Origin: Tenacibaculum sp. SZ-18
GTDB taxonomy: Bacteria > Bacteroidota > Bacteroidia > Flavobacteriales > Flavobacteriaceae
Direction: 5' to 3'
Assembly: GCF_002813915.1 (NCBI RefSeq)
Contig: NZ_CP019335.1
Location: forward strand, 852,388 to 916,387
Length of the DNA stretch: 64,000 nucleotides
The notes under the pieces are model-generated. The model worked only from the letters and a program-made list of their open reading frames with translations, made no database searches and was not told the DNA's origin. Positions 19,742 through 28,121 of the stretch are shown here, piece by piece (the first letter of the stretch is position 1; each line of letters begins with the position of its first letter). A program made the position numbers and the translations under genes.

Positions 19742-20053
19742 ATGTCAATTCTCCAAAATATTTCAAATGAACAGATTATAGAAGCTTTTAAAGATCAAGG
19801 TTTTGTTTTGGTTAAGAAAAAAGATTTGTTGGATATGATGGACTCTGTATCATCAAGATTAACTGATTCACGTATTAAATGGATAACTCGATCAGAGGCT
19901 AAAAAAAAGTATGGATTAACTAAATATTGGTTTAAAGATAGCGAGGAAGATCCAGAAACAAAACTAAAAATGGACCCTGGAAAAGGAAAGACTTCCACTA
20001 AAAAATATTCAATTAAAAGTATTGAAGAGGAATTAGATAGGAGAGCTGTATAA
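19742..20053 (+). CDS. Putative small DNA-binding protein (excisionase-like place and size)
   Basis: 103 residues. It begins with a helical segment (QIIEAFKDQGFVLVKKKDLL). A central ITRSEAKKKYGLTKYWFK resembles the 'leave this residue, bind here' helix-turn-helix plus wing of excisionase/MerR-like proteins, followed by a basic stretch. Bacteroidota elements often carry such proteins before the replication gene. Assignment is tentative. Confidence 0.5.
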   Translation: MSILQNISNEQIIEAFKDQGFVLVKKKDLLDMMDSVSSRLTDSRIKWITRSEAKKKYGLTKYWFKDSEEDPETKLKMDPGKGKTSTKKYSIKSIEEELDRRAV

Positions 20054-20055
20054 GA

Positions 20056-20127
20056 ATAAAAAAAAGAGCCAAGGTAAGGTCGGCCCAGACTCTTTTTAAA
20101 CCAATCCGATATAGACAAAAGTCTATA
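20056..20127 (+). promoter_or_regulatory. Terminator-like hairpin and operator palindrome before the replication-like gene
   Basis: AAAAAGAGCC...GGCCCAGACTCTTTTT (about 20059-20097) forms a stem with a T run. It is followed by TATAGACAAAAGTCTATA at 20110-20127. The same TAGAC-N4-GTCTA palindrome occurs at 19092-19107, so both early transcription units probably share one regulator. Confidence 0.6.
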
Positions 20128-20145
20128 ACGAAGAACTTCAAAATT

Positions 20146-21984
20146 ATGAAAATTTTACAAGAAAACCAAGGTAAAATACTAACCGAAATAGGTTTGTATA
20201 ATCACCAGGTAAAGAAATATCTTCAAAAGAATCAGTTAACACCAATAGATCAACAAACTATTAAATTATTTACTGATTCAGCACAAAGACAAAGACTAAA
20301 CCCTAAGAAATATAACAAACTAGTTGAAGAATTTAATTCGAGACATGGGTTTATGATTAAAAAAATGGGGGAAGAATCTATAGCTACTCCTTATTATGAT
20401 TATCTGAATATTCCTGTTTTAATGAAAGAGGATATTGCAAAGGCGATGACAAATTTCAGACAGTTTATGATAGATTATAATAAGGAAGCTGTAGATAAAA
20501 ATGATGAGATAAAGAAATATAATTCAACTGTAAAAGTCTTCCTATCATTATCTGTAAAAGAGAAAAGTATTATCGATGATTTTCGAAGAACTAATTCTAG
20601 TTTACATATTTCAAGGTATAATGAATTAGTTGAAAAAGAAAATCTTAAGAATAATATACACCCTAAGTTAAAATATAGAACTCTCAAACAACAGTATTCT
20701 GATACTTTTCATAGCTTAATATTCTTTTATGCTTCGCAACTCCAGAAGCGTAATCAAAGATTAATTGGTTTGTCAAAACCAACTAGTGTAAAGAAAAATG
20801 AACTTCCTAAGGTAAGAATCAATTACAGGGATTTAGTAACGTTTAAAATAGATGGGGTGAGAAGATTGCAAATATCTAAGAGAACAGCGCAAAATCATGT
20901 CCAGGTATTTGTAGAAGCAGGTTTAATAAATAATTACTGTTTCTTCAGTAAGAATAGACCAGTTTTTGCTGACTTTAACTCTAAAGTTGTAATTCTTTCG
21001 GACTTAAATCCTCCTCAGTCCAAAGCCCCCGTAAAACCTAAAAAAAACACATCTAAAACGAAAGCAGTTCATATTCATAAGTATAATACTAGAACACCAA
21101 ATGGTATATTAAAAGAAGAAAAAATAAAAGAGTGTGCAAATAGCACACAGGGTAAAAAATCCGGTTCGATTTCGGAATCGATGCCTGATTTCTACAAGAA
21201 CACCAATTCGATAGAAAGAAATCAAACAAGGGCCGGCGAAAAAAAGGAAATTTTCAATGGACCATCGCTAAAAAGAAGTAAAAAAGTCCTGGAAATGGAG
21301 GAGAGATTTTTGAATAAAGTTTTGGATGAGAAAAAATTTTCGGAATTGCTTGTCAATAATGAATTCATTAATCATAAAGGACTGAGATACGACTATTTAG
21401 AGACAATTTTAATGTATACAAAAGTTACATCAGATGAATTTAAAAAGGTGGTAATTCAGGATTTTATAAAAATTGCATCGAAAATTTGGAAAAATCATGA
21501 TGTTTTCGAGGGAGAATGGTTAAAAGCTATAAGAATAATCCAAAATAATTTCTTTAAGAACATCAATACTAAAAAGGAAATCATCAAGCATTTAAGACAG
21601 TATAGATGGAAAATTGAATTTGCTCGAAAATGGTTTAATAAAACCGAGGTAAAAGCTTTATATCCGTTTTCATACTTTGATCCAAATAGAACTTTTAAGG
21701 AAGAAATAGGGTTTTATGGACTTCACAGAATTTTTAAAAGCCACATTAGGTTAAAGAATAAGGAAGAAGCTGAAGGGAAACGATTACTACACGAGGCTAA
21801 TAGTCGAAAAAGAAGAATTAAAGAAGAAAGAAGAAAGCTTCAGAATCAGAGGAAATTCAAGGCAGAATATGACAAATTAATCAAAGGAGAGCTAAACATA
21901 GAGCAATTATATATCTACGTTCAGGAAAATCTTCCTGATGAATTTCTTTCAAAATTACAACAACTTGTAAATATCAATTCTTAA
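20146..21984 (+). CDS. Large putative replication-initiation/DNA-binding protein
   Basis: A 612-residue basic protein. A winged-helix-like segment (RRLQISKRTAQNHVQVFVEA, then GLINNY) lies at about 240-265, followed by a low-complexity Lys/Thr/Ser linker (about 285-370) and a helical C-terminal half with many Lys/Arg (NSRKRRIKEERRKLQNQRKF) near 545-565. The place (first large early gene after operators) and DNA-binding plan fit a replication initiator or helicase loader. I do not recognise a catalytic motif. Its stop overlaps the next start (TAATG). Confidence 0.5.
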   Translation: MKILQENQGKILTEIGLYNHQVKKYLQKNQLTPIDQQTIKLFTDSAQRQRLNPKKYNKLVEEFNSRHGFMIKKMGEESIATPYYDYLNIPVLMKEDIAKAMTNFRQFMIDYNKEAVDKNDEIKKYNSTVKVFLSLSVKEKSIIDDFRRTNSSLHISRYNELVEKENLKNNIHPKLKYRTLKQQYSDTFHSLIFFYASQLQKRNQRLIGLSKPTSVKKNELPKVRINYRDLVTFKIDGVRRLQISKRTAQNHVQVFVEAGLINNYCFFSKNRPVFADFNSKVVILSDLNPPQSKAPVKPKKNTSKTKAVHIHKYNTRTPNGILKEEKIKECANSTQGKKSGSISESMPDFYKNTNSIERNQTRAGEKKEIFNGPSLKRSKKVLEMEERFLNKVLDEKKFSELLVNNEFINHKGLRYDYLETILMYTKVTSDEFKKVVIQDFIKIASKIWKNHDVFEGEWLKAIRIIQNNFFKNINTKKEIIKHLRQYRWKIEFARKWFNKTEVKALYPFSYFDPNRTFKEEIGFYGLHRIFKSHIRLKNKEEAEGKRLLHEANSRKRRIKEERRKLQNQRKFKAEYDKLIKGELNIEQLYIYVQENLPDEFLSKLQQLVNINS

Positions 21985-22292
21985 TGGGAACAAATAAATC
22001 AAGCAGATGTTCATGTGGCTCAAACAATAAGATTTTTTGTATTCACTGCAGCAGGATTAAGATGGTAATTCTATTAAAAAATAGGAACAATCACTTAAAG
22101 TTTATTACCCATGACGGAAGATTATTTAATCCTGTCTGGTATTCCATTTTGTCAAAGGATAAAAAACCGTTAGAAAGTTTGATAAATAAGATGATTTCTA
22201 GATACCAAGGGAGTAAATATGAGGGTAAGGCAAATAAGCTAATTTTTTACGATAACATTACTAAACAGCAAATTAGAGAAATAGAATTATGA
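21984..22292 (+). CDS. Zinc-ribbon-like small protein
   Basis: 102 residues. The N-terminus has closely spaced cysteines (SRCSCGSNNKIFCIHCSRIK), consistent with a zinc knuckle. The rest is basic and mixed alpha/beta. It overlaps the replication-like gene by one base and the next gene by 4 bp, so it belongs to the same operon. Confidence 0.6.
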   Translation: MGTNKSSRCSCGSNNKIFCIHCSRIKMVILLKNRNNHLKFITHDGRLFNPVWYSILSKDKKPLESLINKMISRYQGSKYEGKANKLIFYDNITKQQIREIEL

Positions 22293-22618
22293 AGCTTAAA
22301 GTACAATATTATACCATTCAACAAATATGTAATCTCTATGATGCAAAGAAAGATGAACTAGTATATCAAGGTCAAATGATTGAAGCAAACGATCGAAAAT
22401 TTCACCAGGCATTATATGGTTTATTGGATGAAGTAATTGATAAGTTCAAACAATTACTCATAAAACAGAAAGATAAGAAGGATGCGAAACTTACTTTGAA
22501 GAAGTATCAAGCATTTTTTTTAAAGGAGTTTTTACTCAAGAATCATATGGAGTTTACCAATTTATTAGAGCAAACTCTATTAAGAAACTTAGCATTTAAG
22601 ATTGATGAACAGTTGTAA
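22289..22618 (+). CDS. Unknown 109-residue helical protein
   Basis: Starts in the ATGA overlap with the previous stop. Helical and Lys/Leu-rich (DKFKQLLIKQKDKKDAKLTL). No motif recognised; early-operon accessory protein by position. Confidence 0.5.
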   Translation: MKLKVQYYTIQQICNLYDAKKDELVYQGQMIEANDRKFHQALYGLLDEVIDKFKQLLIKQKDKKDAKLTLKKYQAFFLKEFLLKNHMEFTNLLEQTLLRNLAFKIDEQL

Positions 22619-22745
22619 TTGTAAAGGAACTTCCAATTGGTCATTGGTTGTTGTTGAAGCCTTTGATATTTGGGAAATGACGATAGTAAAATGTACAAAT
22701 TGTGGTAAAGAGTTAATTAAAGATGAGCAAAATGAAACTACATAA
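22605..22745 (+). CDS. Tiny zinc-finger protein (46 residues)
   Basis: Starts inside the end of the previous gene and overlaps the next by about 20 bp. The sequence begins MNSCNCKGTSNW and contains KCTNCGKELIKD, two CxC/CxxC pairs forming a likely zinc site. It fits the packed overlapping organisation of this operon. Confidence 0.5.
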   Translation: MNSCNCKGTSNWSLVVVEAFDIWEMTIVKCTNCGKELIKDEQNETT

Positions 22746-23325
22746 TAGAATTACAAGTATTGATAGTATAACAATTTCCATAATTCTATATATGGTGGGT
22801 TATGTAATTAAAATGTCCGCTTTTTTTGATAGTGTTTTGGTAACGAGAATATCAAATTTTGAATCTAGAATAATAGGATCTGTCCTGATCTCTATTACAG
22901 TTTCTCAAATTATCATGTTGGTTAGTGTAGAAACTGAGAAGAAAAGGTTGGCCATGTTTTTGGCTTTTTTGGATTCAATCCTTTTAATGTTTGTTCTTGA
23001 TGCTTTTGCTCTTGAATTATTTTCAATTGAGCAAATTAAAAGAGTTTTCATTGCCTTGTTTTTATCCTTCATTTATTATGAGTTAATCGAGGTTTTTAAG
23101 GGGAAAAAGAGCAGGGAAGAAGCTAAACAAAAGCAAGAAGAAGCGAAGTTAAAGGAAGCTAAAGCAATCGAAAAGCTAAAAGATAAATACCGATGCCCAT
23201 ATTGTGGCAAAAGAGAGCAATTAAATCAGCACCAATTAAATGGTCACCTCAATGGTTGCCAAGAATATAAGAAATACAAAAACAACATAAATAATGAGAA
23301 AGAACGAGTATCTCCACAAGTGTAA
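22723..23325 (+). CDS. Membrane protein with C-terminal zinc finger
   Basis: 200 residues. About four hydrophobic helices (17-127) are followed by a charged coiled-coil (KSREEAKQKQEEAKLKEAKA) and a zinc finger (YRCPYCGKREQLNQHQLNGH plus LNGCQEY). It combines a membrane anchor with a nucleic-acid-binding-type finger, so it may tether element DNA or a replication complex to the membrane; that is inference. Confidence 0.6.
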   Translation: MSKMKLHNRITSIDSITISIILYMVGYVIKMSAFFDSVLVTRISNFESRIIGSVLISITVSQIIMLVSVETEKKRLAMFLAFLDSILLMFVLDAFALELFSIEQIKRVFIALFLSFIYYELIEVFKGKKSREEAKQKQEEAKLKEAKAIEKLKDKYRCPYCGKREQLNQHQLNGHLNGCQEYKKYKNNINNEKERVSPQV

Positions 23326-23470
23326 AAAAAGTGATTGTCGGTTTTACCAAGGTTTAACAAATTCAGGAAATGTTCTTTGTACTGTAGGCCCCCTATTTAT
23401 AAATAATTCTTGTTTGAAATATGCAGTCAAGGTTGTTCCAGGTAGCTCAATAACAGAACAAATTATATAG
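23294..23470 (+). CDS. Small cysteine-rich protein (58 residues)
   Basis: Overlaps the previous gene by 32 bp in another frame. It reads MRKNEYLHKCKKSDCRFYQG, with further cysteines in NVLCTVG and NNSCLKY; the four Cys spacing suggests a metal site. It is short, so confidence is limited. Confidence 0.45.
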   Translation: MRKNEYLHKCKKSDCRFYQGLTNSGNVLCTVGPLFINNSCLKYAVKVVPGSSITEQII

Positions 23471-23519
23471 TCTAATTCAAATTATAATAAACCTTTCTAA
23501 TTAATAGTAACGCTTAAAT

Positions 23520-24152
23520 ATGGTTTTTGGATATGTCAGAGTAAGTACTTCTCATCAAAATTATGACATGCAAATAGATGCATTAGAGTCGTTTGGAGTA
23601 GAGAAGAAAAATATTTTCTTCGATAAAGCATCGGGAGCAAAAGAGGAAAGAAAAGGACTAAACGATTTAATGATGAAGTTAAGAGAGGGAGACTCAATAA
23701 TAGTTTGGAAAATGTGTCGAATAGCCAGAAATACGAAACATATGCTTCATTTGATGGAATTTTTCGAAAGTAATAGAATTGATTTTAAAAGTATTCAAGA
23801 ACCTTTTTTAGATACATCTTCACCTTACGGAAAATTCATTTTCACCCTATTTTCCGCTTTGTATCAAATGGAAAGAGAGATTAATGCTGAAAGAGTAACA
23901 GCTGGGGTCCGTTCTGCTATTAATAGAGGTGTTAAAGTAGGCAGGCCAAAAGGAATGACTGATGAACTAAAGAGAAAAGCAAGAGAGGCTATTATTATGC
24001 ATCGAGATGAAAAAATGTCAATAAAAGGTATATGCAAAGAATTGTCAATTTCTCAAGGGTCTCTTTATAAAATGTTCGACTTCAAAAATTATGATTACAA
24101 GAAAAATCACAAAAACAAAGGCAACAAGAATGCTAAACGTAAAATAAGCTGA
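23520..24152 (+). CDS. Serine recombinase (resolvase/invertase family)
   Basis: 210 residues. It opens MVFGYVRVSTSHQNYDMQID with the catalytic serine in VRVSTSHQN (Ser9). It has conserved RPKG at the start of a C-terminal helix-turn-helix (MSIKGICKELSISQGSLYKM). Such enzymes resolve multimers or invert DNA. It is distinct from the tyrosine integrase; it may resolve element dimers, which is relevant given the tandem copies here. I looked for obvious inverted res-like repeats beside it and found none certain. Confidence 0.88.
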   Translation: MVFGYVRVSTSHQNYDMQIDALESFGVEKKNIFFDKASGAKEERKGLNDLMMKLREGDSIIVWKMCRIARNTKHMLHLMEFFESNRIDFKSIQEPFLDTSSPYGKFIFTLFSALYQMEREINAERVTAGVRSAINRGVKVGRPKGMTDELKRKAREAIIMHRDEKMSIKGICKELSISQGSLYKMFDFKNYDYKKNHKNKGNKNAKRKIS

Positions 24153-24176
24153 ATATTAATTATAAAAAATAAAGGA

Positions 24177-24491
24177 ATGAATATTAAAAACGTAATTGAA
24201 AATATCATTTATATGGTAGTGATGTTTTTAGGTTTAGGAGTCTATACAAGTAAGGTTTTAGAACCTATAATTATTACTTCGATTAACAAGGAAACAACAA
24301 AAATTGAAAATAATATTAAAACGGAGATTAAAAATAAGTTTAAGAAAATCAATGAGCTAAACACAGATTCTCCAGTAAAAATAGATCCCAAATCCGATTT
24401 AATAAAATTAAATTCAGGATGCAAAGAAGGTAATGTTTGCATTCCTGTAAAGAATTTGACTAGGAGACAAAAACGAAGATTAAATCTGTAA
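24177..24491 (+). CDS. Single-helix membrane protein, unknown
   Basis: 104 residues: an N-terminal transmembrane helix (ENIIYMVVMFLGLGVYTS), a charged helical stretch (TTKIENNIKTEIKNKFKKIN) and a Cys pair (GCKEGNVCIPV) before a basic C-terminus. No family recognised. Confidence 0.5.
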   Translation: MNIKNVIENIIYMVVMFLGLGVYTSKVLEPIIITSINKETTKIENNIKTEIKNKFKKINELNTDSPVKIDPKSDLIKLNSGCKEGNVCIPVKNLTRRQKRRLNL

Positions 24492-24495
24492 TAAA

Positions 24496-24687
24496 ATGAA
24501 TACAACACAAAATTTAAAAGCTGGGGATATAATCACAATTAGTGGCTATTATTTCGATTGGACTGTAAAGTTTGGATATTCTCGAGTTTTGGATAAAAAA
24601 GGATTTTATGCAATAGCACAAGGAGGGCTTATTCATTCGGATTTGGAAGGAAGCACCATTTTAACAATTAACGGGAAAAAACTGTAG
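24496..24687 (+). CDS. Small beta-rich protein, unknown
   Basis: 63 residues starting MNTTQNLKAGDIITISGYYF; a small barrel-like protein. The stop codon TAG is immediately followed by TTA, the reverse-strand stop of the next gene, giving the recurring TAGTTA join of this region. Confidence 0.5.
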   Translation: MNTTQNLKAGDIITISGYYFDWTVKFGYSRVLDKKGFYAIAQGGLIHSDLEGSTILTINGKKL

Positions 24688-24891
24688 TTACTTCTTTGCG
24701 CTGAAACTAAACTTAAAAAGAAAAAAACATAGGACAAATAAAACTAAAGTACCCGAAAGATAACCTGCTTTGTAACCTATTCCATTAGGTGAAGATAAGA
24801 TGATAAGATTTTCTGGGAGTTGAGCTAAATTTACTATTAAAATTATAAAAGCAATTAATCCGGAAATAATTTTTAGAATTTTCTTAATCAT
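24688..24891 (-). CDS. Small membrane protein with two hydrophobic helices
   Basis: 67 residues from the internal ATG (MIKKILKIISGLIAFIILIV). Two hydrophobic helices are separated by a short loop, with a basic C-terminus (FSAKK). The longer upstream start would overlap the opposite-strand gene at 24932. Convergent with the preceding gene, stops abutting. Confidence 0.5.
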   Translation of the reverse strand: MIKKILKIISGLIAFIILIVNLAQLPENLIILSSPNGIGYKAGYLSGTLVLFVLCFFLFKFSFSAKK

Positions 24892-24931
24892 AGAGTAAAT
24901 ATAGTAAACAAAATGAATTAAAAGAGTAGTT

Positions 24932-25111
24932 ATGAAAAAATCACCAAATCCTAAAGAAGTTGCCAAAACTATGATTGAGGAGAGAGTTGTTACTCGGGAA
25001 ATGGCAAAAGAGTCTTCAATTAAATGGATTGAATCGGGAATTAAAAAAGGAGGTTATCCAAGTGAGGTAGTATCGTTTTGGAGGGAAGTAGTAATTGAAT
25101 TAAAACATTAG
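24932..25111 (+). CDS. Small helical protein (59 residues)
   Basis: Starts after a TAGTTATG join and reads MKKSPNPKEVAKTMIEERVV, ending in a helical KWIESGIKKGGYP... stretch. The next ATG follows 2 bp after its stop (TAGTTATG). Unknown function. Confidence 0.5.
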   Translation: MKKSPNPKEVAKTMIEERVVTREMAKESSIKWIESGIKKGGYPSEVVSFWREVVIELKH

Positions 25112-25113
25112 TT

Positions 25114-25467
25114 ATGAGGAAATTATCAAATACAATTCCTAAAGAAGAATTAGAATTAATTCGTGAAGCAGACCTAGCTTATGAGAATTTTAAAAGAAAA
25201 GAGGCGATAAAGCAACTTTTCATAAAATCAAGTTTTGATTTTGAGTTCTTCGATTATAACATATATCAAAGATGCTTTTTATGGTTTAAGACATTTATAT
25301 GTCTTGTTTTAAAAAGGACGAATGCCTCATACTTAGATAAAAATACATTTTGCATTCTTTCTTACAATGAGTCTTCAGATATGTGTGGAATGAATTGGGA
25401 AGCTTGCTGGGTTAGTACGGATTTATTCTGTGGTTGGAATGTATGTGTAGGATCAGATGGAACTTAA
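25114..25467 (+). CDS. Unknown 117-residue protein
   Basis: N-terminus is helical and charged (KEELELIREADLAYENFKRK); the C-terminus is Cys/Trp-rich (CGMNWEACWVSTDLFCGWN). Possible metal or disulfide site. It is convergent with the small gene at 25477. Confidence 0.5.
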   Translation: MRKLSNTIPKEELELIREADLAYENFKRKEAIKQLFIKSSFDFEFFDYNIYQRCFLWFKTFICLVLKRTNASYLDKNTFCILSYNESSDMCGMNWEACWVSTDLFCGWNVCVGSDGT

Positions 25468-25476
25468 AAACAGTAG

Positions 25477-25686
25477 TTAAAAAGGAGTTATAGATGGGAT
25501 TTCTTTCACAAGGCAGAATATAAATTCGTCAATAGAATTATCTGTTTGACCTCCAACTTTATCAACTGTAATAATAAAATGATCTGAGTCATGTCCATTT
25601 ATTCTCACAATAATTGGAGTAGTGTATTTATCATGAATCAATTTAAAAAGATCTAGATCTGCTCTTCTTATAAGGAATTTTTTCAT
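25477..25686 (-). CDS. Unknown 69-residue protein
   Basis: Reads MKKFLIRRADLDLFKLIHDK, then a beta-rich centre (TPIIVRINGHDSDHFIITVD). Its stop directly abuts the recurring GTAGTTA motif. No family recognised. Confidence 0.5.
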   Translation of the reverse strand: MKKFLIRRADLDLFKLIHDKYTTPIIVRINGHDSDHFIITVDKVGGQTDNSIDEFIFCLVKEIPSITPF

Positions 25687-25754
25687 GAGTTAAAATTAAA
25701 GAATTTAAGATAAACGAATTATAAAATTAGAGTAGAATTATGAATATAGAAATA

Positions 25755-25795
25755 AAAAAAGCGAACCGAAGTCCGCTAATTGGTTTTTATCAAAT
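25755..25795. terminator. Weak hairpin downstream of the GG-leader peptide gene
   Basis: AGCGaaccgaagtcCGCT flanked by A-rich and T-rich runs lies past the reverse-strand stop at 25812 and is a plausible terminator for that gene. Confidence 0.4.
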
Positions 25796-25811
25796 TGATA
25801 ATGTTGCTTTT

Positions 25812-26048
25812 CTAATCTGGAACATCATCTACTATTCTAGGCATTCCTCCATCGTTTCCGCCATTATGAGGCGGTGCAACAGCTAATTGATTCGGGTCAT
25901 TATTGTCACAAAATGTTCCTCCGTTTGGGTTGTGATAACAGATTTGGTCACCATAACAACTACCGTATGAACAACCGGATCCTCCGAAAATTAATTGTTG
26001 CGATTTTTTAGGAATCGGTGTTCCTAAATTTAAGATTGATTTTTTCAT
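25812..26048 (-). CDS. Double-glycine-leader peptide (bacteriocin/secreted-peptide type)
   Basis: 78 residues. The leader MKKSILNLGTPIPKKSQQLI ending in FGGS closely follows the Bacteroidota peptide-export leader pattern (K-x-I/L-LNLG...L-x-x-x-x-Q-x-x-I-x-GG) cleaved by C39 peptidase ABC transporters. The mature part has four cysteines (GCSYGSCYGDQICYHNP and TFCDNN) and a Gly/Asp/Pro-rich tail. No transporter is encoded nearby, so a host exporter would be needed. It could be a bacteriocin or a signalling peptide. Confidence 0.65.
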   Translation of the reverse strand: MKKSILNLGTPIPKKSQQLIFGGSGCSYGSCYGDQICYHNPNGGTFCDNNDPNQLAVAPPHNGGNDGGMPRIVDDVPD

Positions 26049-26119
26049 AGAATAAATGTTTTAAAATTTTAAATCAGTCTAAAAATACAAAAACAAAATA
26101 AATAAAAAGTGTAGAAATC

Positions 26120-26260
26120 GTGAGCAGAGAAAAAGCCATTAAAATCTTAAATAAAGTTAGAGAGCATTATATGAATACTCTTGTAATTGATGATACAGAT
26201 AAGGAAGATTTAAAAGAAGTTGAAGAAGCTCTTCAATGGGCTAAAGCTAAAAAACAGTAG
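26120..26260 (+). CDS. Tiny helical protein (46 residues, GTG start)
   Basis: Reads (V)SREKAIKILNKVREHY, then an acidic helix (DKEDLKEVEEALQWAKAKKQ). The stop TAG is directly followed by the reverse-strand stop TTA of the next small gene. An upstream stretch AAAATAAATAAAAAGTGTAG resembles other starts in this cluster. Confidence 0.45.
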   Translation: MSREKAIKILNKVREHYMNTLVIDDTDKEDLKEVEEALQWAKAKKQ

Positions 26261-26395
26261 TTAATCAAAAATATCAACATCATCAGGACCTGATGTAGGG
26301 CCATTTCCCCCTCCTAGTTTATAGATGACAAAAGTTATTAGGAATAACATAACAATAACAAACCAAATACTTACTTCTGTTTCTTTTTGAGCCAT
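26261..26395 (-). CDS. Tiny single-helix membrane protein (44 residues)
   Basis: Reads MAQKETEVSIWFVIVMLFLI, continuing TFVIYKLGGGN and a Gly/Pro/Asp tail (GPTSGPDDVDIFD). One transmembrane helix. It is convergent with the 46-residue gene, their stops touching. Confidence 0.5.
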   Translation of the reverse strand: MAQKETEVSIWFVIVMLFLITFVIYKLGGGNGPTSGPDDVDIFD

Positions 26396-26444
26396 GAAGT
26401 AAAACTAGTAAAAACAAAATAAATTAAAAGAGTAGTTAAAACAA

Positions 26445-27761
26445 ATGCAAAAACTCGAATTATTTAGCGGAACAATGGGGTTTAGTAAGGGCTTTGAAGA
26501 AGCTGGATTTAAATTTGATAAAGTTTACTACAGTGAAATAGATAAACACGCAATTGCTAATTCAAAATACAACAGACCTAATGCAGAACACATCGGATCA
26601 GTTAAACATTTTCAGCAATGGAAAGGTAAACTCGGTAGAATTAACGTACTCACCTTCGGATCGCCTTGCCAAAATTTTTCGTTGGCTGGTAATAGAAAAG
26701 GGCTTAAAGGAAGGAGTAGTTCACTCATCCACTATGCCATTATGGCTATCGAGTGGTTTAGACCTGATATTTTTATTTGGGAAAACGTTAAAGGAGCTTA
26801 CTCCAGCAACAAAGGCCAAGATTTTCAAGCAATCTTTGAAAGGCTTGCCAACATTGATGGTTACAGACTCGAAAAACAACTGCTTAATACAAGCTGGTTT
26901 CTACCCCAAAATAGAGAGCGAATATATCTTATTGGACATCTTACAGGAAGAAGTAAGCCAGGAGTATTTCCTTTCGGAGAAGATGACCAAATATTTATTA
27001 AGCCGGAAAGATCAAAAGAAAGACAATCACAAACCAAACATTGTACAACACTTAAATCAAGTGGAGCAATGAAAGCTGATGATACTTATGTTCAAATGCC
27101 TTCGAAATCAGGATGTATAAGCGGAGGAGGAAACTCAGGAGGATTACATAGTGACATGACTGTAATTCCTGTATTAACACCGAATAGAAGAGAAAAAAGA
27201 CAAAATGGACGAAGATTTAAAGAAGATGGAGAACCAGCATTTACTCTGAACTGTCAAGATCAACATGGAATATTTATAACTTCTAATACTAAAAAGGGTT
27301 ATGAAATTGCTACTACTAAAGATACTATAAATTTTAGCCAGCCTAATAGCCAGCCTAATAGCCAGACTCGTAGAGGACGAGTAGGAAAAGGTAAAGCTCA
27401 GACTTTAGACACTGCTTGTAATCAAGGGATTTTAGTTCAAAAAGAAGTAACTAGAGGGAATTCGCAAGGCGCACGAATTTACGAAACCTCTGGAACATCT
27501 TCTTGTCTAAACTCAGGAGGTGGTGGTTTAGGAGCAAAAACTGGCTTATATGATGTAGATAATAAAATCAGAAGATTGACAGAGATCGAGTGTGAAAGAC
27601 TTCAAGGGTTTCCGGATGATTGGACAAAATTTGGAGTCTATGATGGTGTTTTGAAAGAAATCAGTAAAACTCAACGATACAAAATGCTTGGTAATGCAGT
27701 AAGTGTTCCAGTAGTAAAAGAAATCGCAGAAAGATTAAAACGAATTATAAAATTAGAGTAG
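26445..27761 (+). CDS. C5-cytosine DNA methyltransferase
   Basis: 438 residues with the ordered Dcm-family motifs: I (LELFSGTMGFSKGFEEAG, 4-21), IV with catalytic Cys75 (FGSPCQNFS), VI (WENVKGA, 112-118), VIII (PQNRERIYLIG), then a long target-recognition region (about 165-380) with a short SQPNSQPNSQ repeat, and IX-X (RRLTEIECERLQGF and KMLGNAVSVPV). It makes 5-methylcytosine; the target is not readable. No partner nuclease is adjacent, so it is probably an orphan protecting element DNA from host restriction. Confidence 0.95.
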   Translation: MQKLELFSGTMGFSKGFEEAGFKFDKVYYSEIDKHAIANSKYNRPNAEHIGSVKHFQQWKGKLGRINVLTFGSPCQNFSLAGNRKGLKGRSSSLIHYAIMAIEWFRPDIFIWENVKGAYSSNKGQDFQAIFERLANIDGYRLEKQLLNTSWFLPQNRERIYLIGHLTGRSKPGVFPFGEDDQIFIKPERSKERQSQTKHCTTLKSSGAMKADDTYVQMPSKSGCISGGGNSGGLHSDMTVIPVLTPNRREKRQNGRRFKEDGEPAFTLNCQDQHGIFITSNTKKGYEIATTKDTINFSQPNSQPNSQTRRGRVGKGKAQTLDTACNQGILVQKEVTRGNSQGARIYETSGTSSCLNSGGGGLGAKTGLYDVDNKIRRLTEIECERLQGFPDDWTKFGVYDGVLKEISKTQRYKMLGNAVSVPVVKEIAERLKRIIKLE

Positions 27762-27766
27762 TTAAG

Positions 27767-27988
27767 ATGAAATTAGAACCAGTAACAAAGATAGATCAGA
27801 TTAGTGAGAATGACACTTTAATCATAACTGGTCATACCTTAAAAAACGAACCAGTTAAAGCTGAAATTGTAAAAGTATCGAAAGACGGTATTGAAATCAT
27901 TTTTGATAAAAAGATGAATAGATATTTTAATCTAGGAATGTTTCTCCAGGGGAAATCTTGGGTTAAGGAATTAGCAATAATAAAATAA
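27767..27988 (+). CDS. Small beta-rich protein, unknown
   Basis: 73 residues starting MKLEPVTKIDQISENDTLII, 5 bp after the methyltransferase stop and its TAGTTAAG join. It has alternating beta strands and resembles in size and plan the 63-residue protein at 24496. Function unknown. Confidence 0.45.
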   Translation: MKLEPVTKIDQISENDTLIITGHTLKNEPVKAEIVKVSKDGIEIIFDKKMNRYFNLGMFLQGKSWVKELAIIK

Positions 27989-27994
27989 GTGTAG

Positions 27995-28084
27995 TTAATC
28001 AGGATTTCTAAATTCTCCGAAATATTTATTCATGAAGTAAATTATTAAGATAAATACGATAATCCCCGAGGCTTGTTCAAACAT
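27995..28084 (-). CDS. Tiny membrane peptide (29 residues)
   Basis: Reads MFEQASGIIVFILIIYFMNK then a short polar tail. It has one helix and its stop is in the GTAGTTA join. Such short ORFs are uncertain, but the pattern repeats four times in this cluster. Confidence 0.4.
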   Translation of the reverse strand: MFEQASGIIVFILIIYFMNKYFGEFRNPD

Positions 28085-28121
28085 AAATCAAAAATATAAA
28101 AACTAAAAGTATAGTAGTCTT

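Noticed and set aside
26554..27072. 172-codon ORF inside the methyltransferase gene
   Set aside because: Same strand, other frame; the methyltransferase frame has all family motifs.
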